From Oscillatoria sp. Prado101 (lineage in GTDB: Bacteria; Cyanobacteriota; Cyanobacteriia; Cyanobacteriales; Oscillatoriaceae): a DNA stretch of 15,242 bases. This document shows positions 1 to 7,040 of this stretch, piece by piece. The stretch is from the NCBI GenBank assembly GCA_025454445.1, contig JALOOK010000023.1:1-15242 (forward strand). The letters run 5' to 3'. Within the stretch, counting starts at the first letter, position 1; each line of letters begins with the position of its first letter. The notes beneath the pieces are model-generated. The model did not search any database. It was not told the origin of the DNA and was given only the letters and a program-made list of their open reading frames with translations. Both the position numbers and the translations under genes were made by a program.

Positions 1-605
1 GCAGTTTTACTTTGCTCGATGAAATCGGCAACTTCTGCAAGGGGTAAAAAGGGAAAAGCGAGACTTTGACCTGCGGGTTGATAGTTTTCTTCGACAAGCC
101 GGTAAACTTCAAGGGTTTGATTGCGATATCTCCAGAGTTCAGGTACGCCCTGGGAGGCATATATGGTAAACTTGTTTAGAGAAGAACTGGTGTAGTCTGA
201 CTCTAGTGCTAAGTCGGGCGCGGGGTCTTCCGGGAGGTTGATTTTTCGCCCTCGAACTCGGGCTTCATTCTGGATGTAGAAGCAGGTGTCCGGCTCTACA
301 AAACTGGTTAAGTCTTCCCGCTTAAGGCTGAGAGCACCGAGGCTTCTGAGTTCGATACCCAGTTCGTCTACTAGGACTTCAACAAAGTTTTCTATCAGCC
401 GTTTGGGCTCTTCATGTTCTTCGAGTGGCATTCTGATTTCTAACACTCCTCGGTCGTAAGCAAATCTACAGGTGCGGTCTTCTCCGATGTCTGCCAGCAA
501 TGCCTTCAAGGTTGGCCAGCTGACACCTTTTAAAACTACTCTGCCTTCGGAGCCAACTGGCGGCTCAGCCGGCTTCGGTGTTGCAGTAACCATCTCAACT
601 GCCAT
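1..605 (-). CDS. Uma2 family protein (DUF820, PD-(D/E)XK nuclease fold), cut by left edge
   Basis: The minus strand reads open from ATG 605 to the window edge, giving the first 202 residues; the stop lies outside. Uma2 proteins are abundant in cyanobacteria and adopt a restriction-endonuclease-like fold, but their role is not settled. Seen here: an EPD triplet at 104-106, PDLALES at 130-136, a lysine at 145 in NKFTIYASQGVPELWRY (144-160). These match the family's acidic pair, PDLxxE and K...Y...GVxEYW segments, so the putative metal-binding residues look intact. ATG 605 is preferred because GGAG (615-612) lies 6 nt upstream. In-frame ATGs at 617 and 593 are alternatives, and an in-frame stop at 638-636 limits the start. 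The family call is firm; the biological role is unknown. Confidence 0.88.
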   Translation of the reverse strand, partial: MAVEMVTATPKPAEPPVGSEGRVVLKGVSWPTLKALLADIGEDRTCRFAYDRGVLEIRMPLEEHEEPKRLIENFVEVLVDELGIELRSLGALSLKREDLTSFVEPDTCFYIQNEARVRGRKINLPEDPAPDLALESDYTSSSLNKFTIYASQGVPELWRYRNQTLEVYRLVEENYQPAGQSLAFPFLPLAEVADFIEQSKT

Positions 606-1346
606 TGGTCGCTCCATTGATTGCGCTCGCTGTTTCTATTATAATTGATAGATTGCTGATCTGTCAACTGCCGGCTGCCGGTTTTGCACCAGCTGAGATA
701 TACCCTTGTCTCTCCAAGAAAAGGCAGAAAGGGACGGGATCATCCCCATGCATGCAAAGATTTTCACCCTCACCCCCCAACCCCCCTCTCCCAGGGCGGG
801 AGAGGGGGGAAAAAATCAATAATTCTCCCCTCACCCCAAAGTGCGGGCGGTGAGGGTGAGGGGGAGTACAAAAATGGGATGCTCCCGAAAGGGAGAAAGG
901 GGCTCGCACCGGCAGCCTGATTTCAATTACAATATTCCCTAACAGGGAAAGGCAATCCACTAAGGGTTTGGAGGGAACGGAGGGAGTGGGGGTGAGATCC
1001 AAAGGGCGAAGGCTGGATGACTAAATTTGGCCTGAGGTGCCAGAACGTTTAGGCGCTATATATAGAGTGAGGGAATTTCTCAAGCCGGTGGGGAAAGATA
1101 GAGCTGCGAGGTTCATACCAGGCATCAGTGAATTTGTAAAGTGTTCTCGGAGACAGACGTGGAATGTTAGATATGATAAATTCAGGGCAGCTTTGCCGAA
1201 GCGATTCCGCTTACTGAAGGGACTCGCTGTCGGGGACGGCTGCTGGGGCTTCTGTCTTGCCTGAGGTGAAGTTACCTTTTAACCTCAGAGGTGCGATGAG
1301 TCAACCAACCTGTCTGGTATCGTATTCTTAAAGAGAGAAGGGACGT
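606..1346. other. Gene-poor spacer upstream of the CBM20-SGNH gene
   Basis: About 740 bp without a convincing gene. It holds the nested G/C-rich hairpin cluster at 764-866, a 7-bp hairpin at 1261-1288 (CTGAGGT/ACCTCAG) and AT-rich spots (1062-1070, 1170-1178) that could serve as -10 elements, none with a clear -35. Short open frames occur (for example 1037-1264, 75 codons) but have no recognisable domain. It probably contains the divergent promoters of the flanking genes. Confidence 0.5.
764..866. repeat. Nested G/C-rich inverted-repeat cluster
   Basis: A perfect 12-bp stem CCCCCCTCTCCC (781-792) pairs with GGGAGAGGGGGG (798-809) across a 5-nt loop. Outside it, TCACCCTCAC (764-773) pairs with GTGAGGGTGA (850-859). 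A second hairpin forms between CTCCCCTCACCC (825-836) and 854-866 with one bulge. It resembles dispersed intergenic repeats of filamentous cyanobacteria; other genomic copies cannot be seen from this window. Confidence 0.7.
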
Positions 1347-3611
1347 ATGTATAGATTCCAGGTTAACGCACACACGCAAACGGGAGAATCCATTGGGATT
1401 GTCGGTTCGACTCCTGAGTTAGGACTGTGGGACGTAAAGAAATGCCTGCATTTGAGTACAAGTGCTGAGCGCTACCCTTTATGGTGGGCGGACATCGAAA
1501 TCGAGGGGAATCCATCTGGGGAGCCATCCAGCAGCGAAAAAATAGAATACAAGTATGTGTTACTGCGTTCAGATGGCAGCGTGGAATGGGAATCTTCCGG
1601 AGCCAACCGCTGGGTGCCGGTGGAATCTGACCGCCAGCAACCCACTATTATTGTGGATGATGCCCGGTTCGGGCATCTGCCTCCCTGTCCATTCGGATAT
1701 TTCGAGGAAGCTGCTGCCAATCCGCCCCTAACTCAAGGAGTTCAGGGTTTAAAAATCGCGGTTATTGGAAGTTCGGTAGCCTTAGGATGCAATGGCTGGC
1801 TGCTGAGAGGCTGGGCGTGGCATCTGGAGCAAGTGCTGCATAAAAAATACGGGCACATCCTGGTGAATTTGTCGGAGGTGGGTGCGAATGTCAGCACAAC
1901 CATTAACAGGTTTCCGGTGGTGGTTGCGCCAGAAAAACCAGATGTGGTCATCATTGCCCTTTCTTTGGGAAACGAGGGGCTGGCTCACTGTCCCCCCCAC
2001 CAGCGACGGGCGGCGCAGCGGCGTTTTGAAAGCGGATTGCTGCAACTGATAAAAATGACCCGGGAATTGGGAGCGCTTCCGATTTTGGGCGGGGTGTACC
2101 CCAATGGGGATTACAATTCCGAACACAACTGGTTGCTGCGAGAGACACACAACCGGATGCTGAAGTGGGGCGTTCCCGTGCTGGATTGGCTGGATGCTGT
2201 GGATGACGGGGCGGGGCGCTGGAAAGCCGGTACATTCTTCGATTCCGCTCACCCGAATATGGAAGGTCACCGCCTGATGTACCAGGCGATCGACCTTCGC
2301 CTCTTCCAAATGACCAGTGACGAATGGGCGAAAGAAAGACAGCTCCCCCGGCGGAAGGAGGGGCGACCAATCTACCGCGACAAACAGGGTTTCCAAATCG
2401 TTGCCGGCACAGAGGAGAAGAGTTTGCGCGCGATCAATCCGTCGCCCTATACTTACACAGTCGATCCTGATTGGAAATCCCTGCAAGCTGCGATCCAGAG
2501 CAAAGCGGGATTGATGCCCGGTATCTACATCGCGAAGAATGCCCAGAGCGGAACGCTGCCTTTCTTTTCGGTGCGGGACGATGGAACCATTGAAACAAAA
2601 ATGGATATCCCCCCAGATGCCGACTTGGAATACACCCCGGCTTTCAATTTCTTTTCCCCGAAAGTATCGCAAATTTTGTTTTACGACGGGCATCTAGGAC
2701 TCCTGAAGGAAAACGAAGAATTCATCCGGGCGATCAACGAAACGGATCACGAATACAACATCCATCCGATGTGGAAGGAGGTGCGCAGCGCACTCAAAGA
2801 AATGCCCCCGGGCGTTTATGACGATCCGCTTCATCCGGAAGTGCCGTTTCGCACGATGATAATCGGCAAAAACGGGCTGGAAAGTCGGGTGAAAGTGCCC
2901 CCCAAGTCCTCGGTGCTTTTCCAATACAAGTGCGAACTGTCAGAACTCAGCCGGGTGGCAATTGTACCGCTCGGAGATCGCTGTGCTGCCCGCATGCTCC
3001 TGTATAAAATGGAGTACGATGGACCGGCTTTTCCTTTCGATCTGACGCGAACCACAAATCTCGGCGATGTTGCAGATATCATCGAGAGCAATTTTTCTGA
3101 TATGTGGAACCCCGCTCTGCTGCACTACAGCGATGAAGCGGGAAGGATATACCACGCCAAGTGGACAGGTTTGTCTTTCGCCCATGAAGTGGAGGAGACA
3201 GACGAGCCCCGCACCAACATGTTTCCGGTATACGAACGAATGCGCCTCCGTTACACAGCACGAGCGCAACGGTTTTTGCACACGCTGCAGAATGCTGACG
3301 AACTGCTTTTCATTCGCACCGGCATTACCAATCGGGGCTCTGTCATCGATCTGGTGAGCAAGCTCGCCTCAAAATGCCAGGGTAAACCATTCCGAGTCTT
3401 GCTGATTTCCCCGCAATCTTCTCAGGAGTTTTCAGGACTTCCCAACGTACTGCATTACAACTTGGAGTTCAATCCCGACCGCATGTATGAGGATTTGGGA
3501 TACTGGATGCACTGCACGGAAGTGATGCGGGGAATTCTCGAATCGCTGGGAGTGTCCAGCAAAAATCTCTTTTGGTGTCCGCCCAATCCGCCGAAAGATA
3601 ACCCTAAATAG
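1347..3611 (+). CDS. Multidomain protein: CBM20 + SGNH hydrolase + two tandem repeats + DUF1796
   Basis: A 754-residue protein with a purine-rich AGAGAAGGGA just before ATG 1347. Residues 1-105 look like a CBM20 starch-binding domain (GLWDV, two Trp at 46-47, EYKYVLLRSDGSVEWES, NRW). Residues 135-320 resemble an SGNH/GDSL hydrolase: GSSVALG at 141-147 with Ser143 as likely nucleophile, Gly179 in block II, LGNE (207-210) for block III and DSAHPN with Asp299 and His302 completing the triad. Residues 358-430 and 457-529 are two related repeats sharing RAIN, W-KxxxxAL, MPxGxY and IPP/VPP. Residues 536-744 match DUF1796, a predicted papain-like cysteine peptidase family (PLGDRC with Cys546, PFD at 563-565). 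No signal peptide or membrane segment is visible, so it is probably cytoplasmic. Substrates are unknown; a role on glycogen or another glycan is only an inference from CBM20. Confidence 0.82.
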   Translation: MYRFQVNAHTQTGESIGIVGSTPELGLWDVKKCLHLSTSAERYPLWWADIEIEGNPSGEPSSSEKIEYKYVLLRSDGSVEWESSGANRWVPVESDRQQPTIIVDDARFGHLPPCPFGYFEEAAANPPLTQGVQGLKIAVIGSSVALGCNGWLLRGWAWHLEQVLHKKYGHILVNLSEVGANVSTTINRFPVVVAPEKPDVVIIALSLGNEGLAHCPPHQRRAAQRRFESGLLQLIKMTRELGALPILGGVYPNGDYNSEHNWLLRETHNRMLKWGVPVLDWLDAVDDGAGRWKAGTFFDSAHPNMEGHRLMYQAIDLRLFQMTSDEWAKERQLPRRKEGRPIYRDKQGFQIVAGTEEKSLRAINPSPYTYTVDPDWKSLQAAIQSKAGLMPGIYIAKNAQSGTLPFFSVRDDGTIETKMDIPPDADLEYTPAFNFFSPKVSQILFYDGHLGLLKENEEFIRAINETDHEYNIHPMWKEVRSALKEMPPGVYDDPLHPEVPFRTMIIGKNGLESRVKVPPKSSVLFQYKCELSELSRVAIVPLGDRCAARMLLYKMEYDGPAFPFDLTRTTNLGDVADIIESNFSDMWNPALLHYSDEAGRIYHAKWTGLSFAHEVEETDEPRTNMFPVYERMRLRYTARAQRFLHTLQNADELLFIRTGITNRGSVIDLVSKLASKCQGKPFRVLLISPQSSQEFSGLPNVLHYNLEFNPDRMYEDLGYWMHCTEVMRGILESLGVSSKNLFWCPPNPPKDNPK

Positions 3612-3646
3612 TTGAAGCAGGTGTTGCAGGTTGAGTTGCGGGGTGC

Positions 3647-3679
3647 AGAAACCCGGTTTCTTTAAGAAACCGGGTTTCT
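3647..3679. repeat. GAAACCCGGTTTC-type hairpin, copy 1 (full)
   Basis: A perfect 14-bp inverted repeat: AGAAACCCGGTTTC (3647-3660), loop TTTAA, GAAACCGGGTTTCT (3666-3679). It begins 35 bp after the stop of the CBM20-SGNH gene, so it could protect or end that transcript, but no T-tract follows. The same unit recurs at 8077, 8123 and 12809, with partial copies at 11636, 12499 and 12671. Confidence 0.9.
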
Positions 3680-3694
3680 AGGCTTTCAGTTGAG

Positions 3695-3741
3695 TTGCGC
3701 TTGGCGCTCGCCCCATGCTATAATCAGCGTGGGGCAAGCGC
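3695..3741 (+). promoter_or_regulatory. Candidate brnTA promoter with a palindromic operator around the -10 box
   Basis: TATAAT at 3719-3724 is a consensus -10, preceded by TGC (3716-3718) as an extended -10. TTGCGC (3695-3700), 18 bp upstream, is a weak -35. The arms GCGCTCGCCCCATG (3704-3717) and CGTGGGGCAAGCGC (3728-3741) form an inverted repeat with 12 of 14 positions paired, and the -10 lies in the 10-bp centre. BrnA antitoxins are DNA-binding autorepressors in studied systems, so this is a plausible operator. The transcript would have a leader of about 130 nt before brnT. Confidence 0.6.
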
Positions 3742-3791
3742 TAGGATAAAATAGGAGAGTTAGCATGACTTAGGCTGGGAGATACCATTTG

Positions 3792-3872
3792 ATGGCTAGC
3801 TGTATTTACGGATACAGATGTGATGTTAAAGTTGAGGAGGAGATAGCAGAGAACGTTCTACATGGAATTTGA
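3792..3872 (+). CDS. Possible 26-codon leader ORF overlapping the brnT start
   Basis: ATG 3792 opens 26 codons ending at TGA 3870-3872, eleven bases into brnT. GGGAG (3777-3781) lies about 10 nt upstream. The peptide (MASCIYGYRCDVKVEEEIAE...) matches nothing I recognise. GAGGAGGAG (3834-3842) lies inside it, too far from the brnT ATG to serve as its ribosome site. It could couple translation into brnT, which lacks a good Shine-Dalgarno, or be a gene remnant. In the same frame upstream, ATG-ACT-TAG (3765-3773) follows an AGGAGAG. Confidence 0.25.
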   Translation: MASCIYGYRCDVKVEEEIAENVLHGI

Positions 3873-4137
3873 GTGGGACTCCAACAAAGCAGAGCTAAAC
3901 TTTGAGAAACATGGTGTTTCTTTTCAGGAAGCCGCAACGGTGTTTAATGACCCGCTATCTGCGACTTTTCCAGATCCAGACCATTCTGTTAGAGAAAGTC
4001 GTTACATTATTATTGGGAGATCTCGGTTGGGACAGCTTTTAGTTGTCGCCCATACTGACCGAGGAGAAAAGGTACGAATTATCAGCGCCCGAAAAGCTAC
4101 CCGAAACGAGAGGAGGTTTTATGAAGAAGGAAATTGA
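3862..4137 (+). CDS. brnT: BrnT family toxin
   Basis: A 91-residue protein, the usual size for BrnT, a type II toxin that in studied cases is a RelE-like ribonuclease that slows translation. Family segments are seen in order: FEWDSNKAELNFEKHGVSF (3-21), EAATVFNDPLS (23-33), SRYIIIGRS (46-54), LLVVAHTDRGEKVRIISARKA (59-79) and ERRFYEE (83-89). The conserved basic and aromatic residues appear intact, so the toxin is probably functional. ATG 3862 is favoured because the family begins M-x-FEWD and an in-frame stop lies at 3844-3846. Its own ribosome site is poor. The gene overlaps brnA by 17 bp, as expected for coupled toxin-antitoxin translation. Confidence 0.92.
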   Translation: MEFEWDSNKAELNFEKHGVSFQEAATVFNDPLSATFPDPDHSVRESRYIIIGRSRLGQLLVVAHTDRGEKVRIISARKATRNERRFYEEGN

Positions 4138-4366
4138 GAGCGAGATGGAAGACGAATTGCGTTCAGAGTATGATTTCGCTCAGATGGAAGGCGGCATCAG
4201 AGGCAAGTATGTCGCTCGGTATCGTGCGGGAACAAACTTGGTGCTTTTAGATCCCGATGTAGCCCGAGCTTTTCCTGATGATAAAGCGGTGAATGACGCA
4301 TTAAGGATGTTAATGCAAGTTGCCCAGCAACTGCAGTCCAATACTGCGGTGCAGCAGACGGAATAG
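4121..4366 (+). CDS. brnA: BrnA family antitoxin
   Basis: An 81-residue protein from ATG 4121, chosen because AGGAGG (4111-4116) lies 4 nt upstream. The open frame extends back to 4043, but that would bury most of the N-terminus in brnT. BrnA neutralises BrnT and represses the operon through a ribbon-helix-helix-like DNA-binding region. Here an acidic start (MKKEIESEMEDELRSEYDF) leads to GGIRGKYVARYRAGTNLVLL and the conserved DPDVARAFPDDKAVNDALRML (44-64). The strong ribosome site compared with brnT fits the usual excess of antitoxin. The final 16 codons and stop lie in a 49-bp unit repeated immediately downstream. Confidence 0.88.
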   Translation: MKKEIESEMEDELRSEYDFAQMEGGIRGKYVARYRAGTNLVLLDPDVARAFPDDKAVNDALRMLMQVAQQLQSNTAVQQTE

Positions 4367-4415
4367 AGTTGCCCAGCAACTGCAGTCCAATACTTCGGGG
4401 CACCAGACTTAATAG
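4318..4415. repeat. 49-bp tandem duplication of the brnA 3' end
   Basis: Unit 1 is 4318-4366 and unit 2 is 4367-4415; both begin AGTTGCCCAGCAACTGCAGT and end AATAG. They agree at 44 of 49 positions, and all five differences fall in the last 21 bases. Unit 1 encodes the BrnA C-terminus and its TAG; unit 2 repeats this in a shifted frame, also ending in stop codons. Confidence 0.93.
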
Positions 4416-4506
4416 TCGTACAATCCTTCCCAAAGGAAATCTTGTAACTCAGAAAGCCCTGGGCAATGGTACGATATCACAAGAACTCCTAAATCGCAGA
4501 ACTAAC

Positions 4507-5994
4507 ATGAATCTGCCCCTAATTGCCCGCTCCAAACCCAACGAACACAAAATAGCAATTGTCACACCCGAAGGAACCTTTACCTACGGGGATTTGCTCC
4601 ACACATCCGCCCAAATCGCAACCGCCCTTCTCGACAGCGCCCAAGACTTGCAGGAGCAGCGAGTTGCCTTTCTCATCCCCTCAGGATTCCAGTATGTCGC
4701 CACTCAGTGGGGCATTTGGCGTGCCGGTGGGATAGCAGTACCCCTGTGCGTTTCCCATCCGCGCCCCGAGTTAGAATATGTGATTGCAGACTCAGACGCA
4801 TCCACTGTCATCGCTCACCCAGATTTCGAGCCGGTATTGCGCCCCATTGCTGAAGAGCGAGGTTTGCGATTTATCCTCACTTCCGACACACTCCCCGCTG
4901 ATGCCGGTGTGCTCCCCGAAGTGGATATCTCCCGACGCGCATTAATCCTCTACACCAGCGGGACAACCGGCAAACCGAAAGGCGTAGTGACCACCCATCA
5001 AAACATTCAAGCTCAAGTGACAAGCTTGATTGACGCCTGGGAATGGACATCCGACGACCGCATCTTGCACTTCCTGCCACTTCACCACATTCACGGTATT
5101 ATTAACGTGCTCACTTGCGCCCTGTGGGCTGGCGCGGAGTGCCACATGCTCCCCAAATTTGACTCCCAAACCGTTTGGAACCGAATTGCCGGCGGTGACT
5201 TCACCCTATTCATGGCTGTCCCCACCATTTATGTCAAGCTAATTGCAGCTTGGGAAGCCGCAGATAGCGAGCGCAAAAAAAGCATGTCCGCCGGCTGCGC
5301 CAAAATGCGGCTGATGATTTCAGGTTCCGCCGCTTTACCCGTCAAAGTCTTAGAAAAATGGCAAAGCATCAGCGGACATTTTCTGCTCGAACGCTATGGC
5401 ATGACCGAAATTGGCATGGCGCTATCTAACCCTTTACACGGGAAAAGATTGCCCGGATATGTGGGCACCCCCTTACCTCAGGTTGAAGTCAGATTAGTCG
5501 ATGAAAGCGGCAATTTAGTCCCTCCCGGAACACCTGGAGAAATCCAAGTCAAAGGACCGGGAGTTTTTCTGGAGTATTGGCAAAAACCGGCAGCAACTGC
5601 CAAATCCTTCCGCGACGGCTGGTTTTGCACCGGCGATCTCGCCGCGTTCCTTGATGACAGCTACCGCATCCTCGGGCGAATCAGCGTCGATATCATCAAA
5701 ACCGGCGGTTACAAAGTTTCTGCCTTAGAAATTGAAGAAGTGCTGCGAACCCATCCAGCTATTCAAGACTGTGCTGTAGTTGGGGTTGCCGATCCAGAGT
5801 GGGGCGAGCGCGTCTGCGCAGCTTTAGTATTGCAACCGGCAAGTGATATGACATTAGACCCCCTCAGGAATTGGGCAAAAGAGCGACTGGCTACCTACAA
5901 AGTTCCCAGCAAAATTCTTGCTGTTGAAGAACTCCCCCGCAACGCTATGGGGAAAGTGACTAAACCGGCAGTTGCGCAGCTATTTCAATCCTAG
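4507..5994 (+). CDS. Malonyl-CoA synthetase-like acyl-CoA ligase (ACSF3/MatB type)
   Basis: A 495-residue ANL-superfamily adenylating enzyme. Such enzymes form an acyl-AMP from acid and ATP, then an acyl-CoA. Motifs seen: P-loop YTSGTTGKPKG (149-159), ERYGMTEIGMA (295-305), TGD (375-377), GRISVDIIKTGGYKVSALE (390-408) and the catalytic-lysine segment NAMGK (Lys483). LHFLPLHHIHGI, FMAVPTIYVKL, LERYGMTEIGMA and SVDIIKTGGYKVSALE closely resemble human ACSF3 and MatB malonyl-CoA synthetases, so malonate or methylmalonate is the likely substrate (inference). ATG 4507 gives the usual start just before the first conserved block; the frame is open back to a TTG in the brnA duplication, which is less likely. 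No malonate transporter or decarboxylase is adjacent. Confidence 0.85.
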   Translation: MNLPLIARSKPNEHKIAIVTPEGTFTYGDLLHTSAQIATALLDSAQDLQEQRVAFLIPSGFQYVATQWGIWRAGGIAVPLCVSHPRPELEYVIADSDASTVIAHPDFEPVLRPIAEERGLRFILTSDTLPADAGVLPEVDISRRALILYTSGTTGKPKGVVTTHQNIQAQVTSLIDAWEWTSDDRILHFLPLHHIHGIINVLTCALWAGAECHMLPKFDSQTVWNRIAGGDFTLFMAVPTIYVKLIAAWEAADSERKKSMSAGCAKMRLMISGSAALPVKVLEKWQSISGHFLLERYGMTEIGMALSNPLHGKRLPGYVGTPLPQVEVRLVDESGNLVPPGTPGEIQVKGPGVFLEYWQKPAATAKSFRDGWFCTGDLAAFLDDSYRILGRISVDIIKTGGYKVSALEIEEVLRTHPAIQDCAVVGVADPEWGERVCAALVLQPASDMTLDPLRNWAKERLATYKVPSKILAVEELPRNAMGKVTKPAVAQLFQS

Positions 5995-6060
5995 CACATG
6001 TATGCAGGGGAAGGTTCCTGTGCCACTGGTGTCAATTTAAGAACCGCCCCCGTGAAGGAG

Positions 6061-6083
6061 CGCCAAGAGGGAGCTTCTTGGCG
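6061..6083. terminator. Hairpin between convergent genes
   Basis: CGCCAAGA (6061-6068) and TCTTGGCG (6076-6083) form a perfect 8-bp stem with a 7-nt loop between the ends of the acyl-CoA ligase (5994) and the ABC permease (6177). TCCTTGGCG is then repeated to about 6101. There is no long T-run, so a bidirectional terminator role is possible but unproven. Confidence 0.4.
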
Positions 6084-6176
6084 TCCTTGGCGTCCTTGGC
6101 GGTTCATTATAAAATTAATTATTCATCCCTACATTGTGCAACGCCCGTTCCCCCAGGGAGACACAGCCTACCAAAC

Positions 6177-7004
6177 CTACCCTTCCGCCCAAGGCGTCAG
6201 AATCTTCGACAGCAGCTTAAAAGCCCAATCAATCGCCCAGCCAATTAACCCGATAACCGCAATACTGAACAGCACCTTATCCGTTTGTAGAAACCTCTGC
6301 GCCTGCACAATTTTAAACCCCAACCCATTCTCAGCAGCAATCAACTCCGAAATCACCAGAAAGTTCCAAGCACCGGCAATATTCACCCGCAGCGTATCCA
6401 ACACACTCGGAAACACCGCCGGCAAGATCACCCGAAACAGCACATCTCGGCGAGTCGCCCCCAAAGTGTAAGCAACATTTAACAATTCGCCCGGTATAAA
6501 CTTAACCGCATCCGCTATCATTATAGCATTGTAGAACACAATCCCCAAGAAAATAATTAAAATCTTAGCGTCTTCCCCCAATCCCACCCAAAGGATAATC
6601 AGAGGGATGAACGCCGCCACCGGCATGTAGCGAACTGGCCCAACCAGGGGGCTAAACAGACTCTCCATGCTGGGAAACGTCCCCATTGCAATCCCCACCG
6701 GAATCCCAACAGCAGCCGCCACTAAAAACCCAGCCCCAACGCGCCCGCAACTTGCCATAATATCTTGCAGCAAATTCTCCTCAGCAAACATGCGGATACC
6801 GGCACTTATCACCGCCTCAGGTTTCGGCAAAAACATAGACGGAACCCACCCCAGAGAGCTGAGCAAAGCCCACAGCATAAGTGGCACAACTATCGCCGTT
6901 ACAGTCAGCAGCACCCTCAGCCAGGAAGGAAAACCCTGGCGGATACTCCAAAACACAGACGGCTGGAGATATCGCTTTTTAGAATAACTTGGCCTTGGTT
7001 TCAT
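6177..7004 (-). CDS. ABC transporter permease, nitrate/sulfonate/taurine (NrtB/SsuC/TauC) type
   Basis: A 275-residue inner-membrane permease of normal family length. After a basic cytoplasmic N-terminus, hydrophobic segments lie near 30-50, 88-110, 121-140, 145-165, 207-224 and 243-264, giving about six helices. The EAA loop that contacts the ATPase is at 173-203 (LLNVAYTLGATRRDVLFRVI...P). The sequence places it with permeases for nitrate, sulfonates, taurine or similar small anions, but I cannot name the substrate. It is transcribed away from a matching ATPase gene starting at 7290. No periplasmic binding protein is nearby. No strong Shine-Dalgarno precedes the ATG at 7004. Confidence 0.87.
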   Translation of the reverse strand: MKPRPSYSKKRYLQPSVFWSIRQGFPSWLRVLLTVTAIVVPLMLWALLSSLGWVPSMFLPKPEAVISAGIRMFAEENLLQDIMASCGRVGAGFLVAAAVGIPVGIAMGTFPSMESLFSPLVGPVRYMPVAAFIPLIILWVGLGEDAKILIIFLGIVFYNAIMIADAVKFIPGELLNVAYTLGATRRDVLFRVILPAVFPSVLDTLRVNIAGAWNFLVISELIAAENGLGFKIVQAQRFLQTDKVLFSIAVIGLIGWAIDWAFKLLSKILTPWAEG

Positions 7005-7040
7005 ACCAGAAGTGAAAAATTAAGTTATACTCTATATTAA

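Noticed and set aside
664..1002. Minus-strand 112-codon frame and plus-strand frames at 605-920
   Set aside because: They run through the G/C-rich inverted-repeat cluster and translate to low-complexity Pro/Gly/Ser sequence.
1037..1264. 75-codon plus-strand open frame upstream of the CBM20 gene
   Set aside because: No recognisable domain, no ribosome site and irregular composition; may be leader or chance frame.
1782..2693. Minus-strand 303-codon open frame
   Set aside because: Lies entirely antisense to the well-supported CBM20-SGNH-DUF1796 gene and has no domain; typical shadow of a G/C-rich gene.
4043..4120. Extended N-terminus for brnA
   Set aside because: It would overlap brnT by 95 bp and lacks a ribosome site, whereas ATG 4121 has AGGAGG 4 nt upstream and matches the family start.
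4369..4506. Upstream TTG start for the acyl-CoA ligase
   Set aside because: The extra 46 residues come from the brnA duplication and spacer and have no family similarity; ATG 4507 fits the usual length.
5998..6471. 157-codon plus-strand frame
   Set aside because: Mostly antisense to the 3' end of the ABC permease and without a domain.
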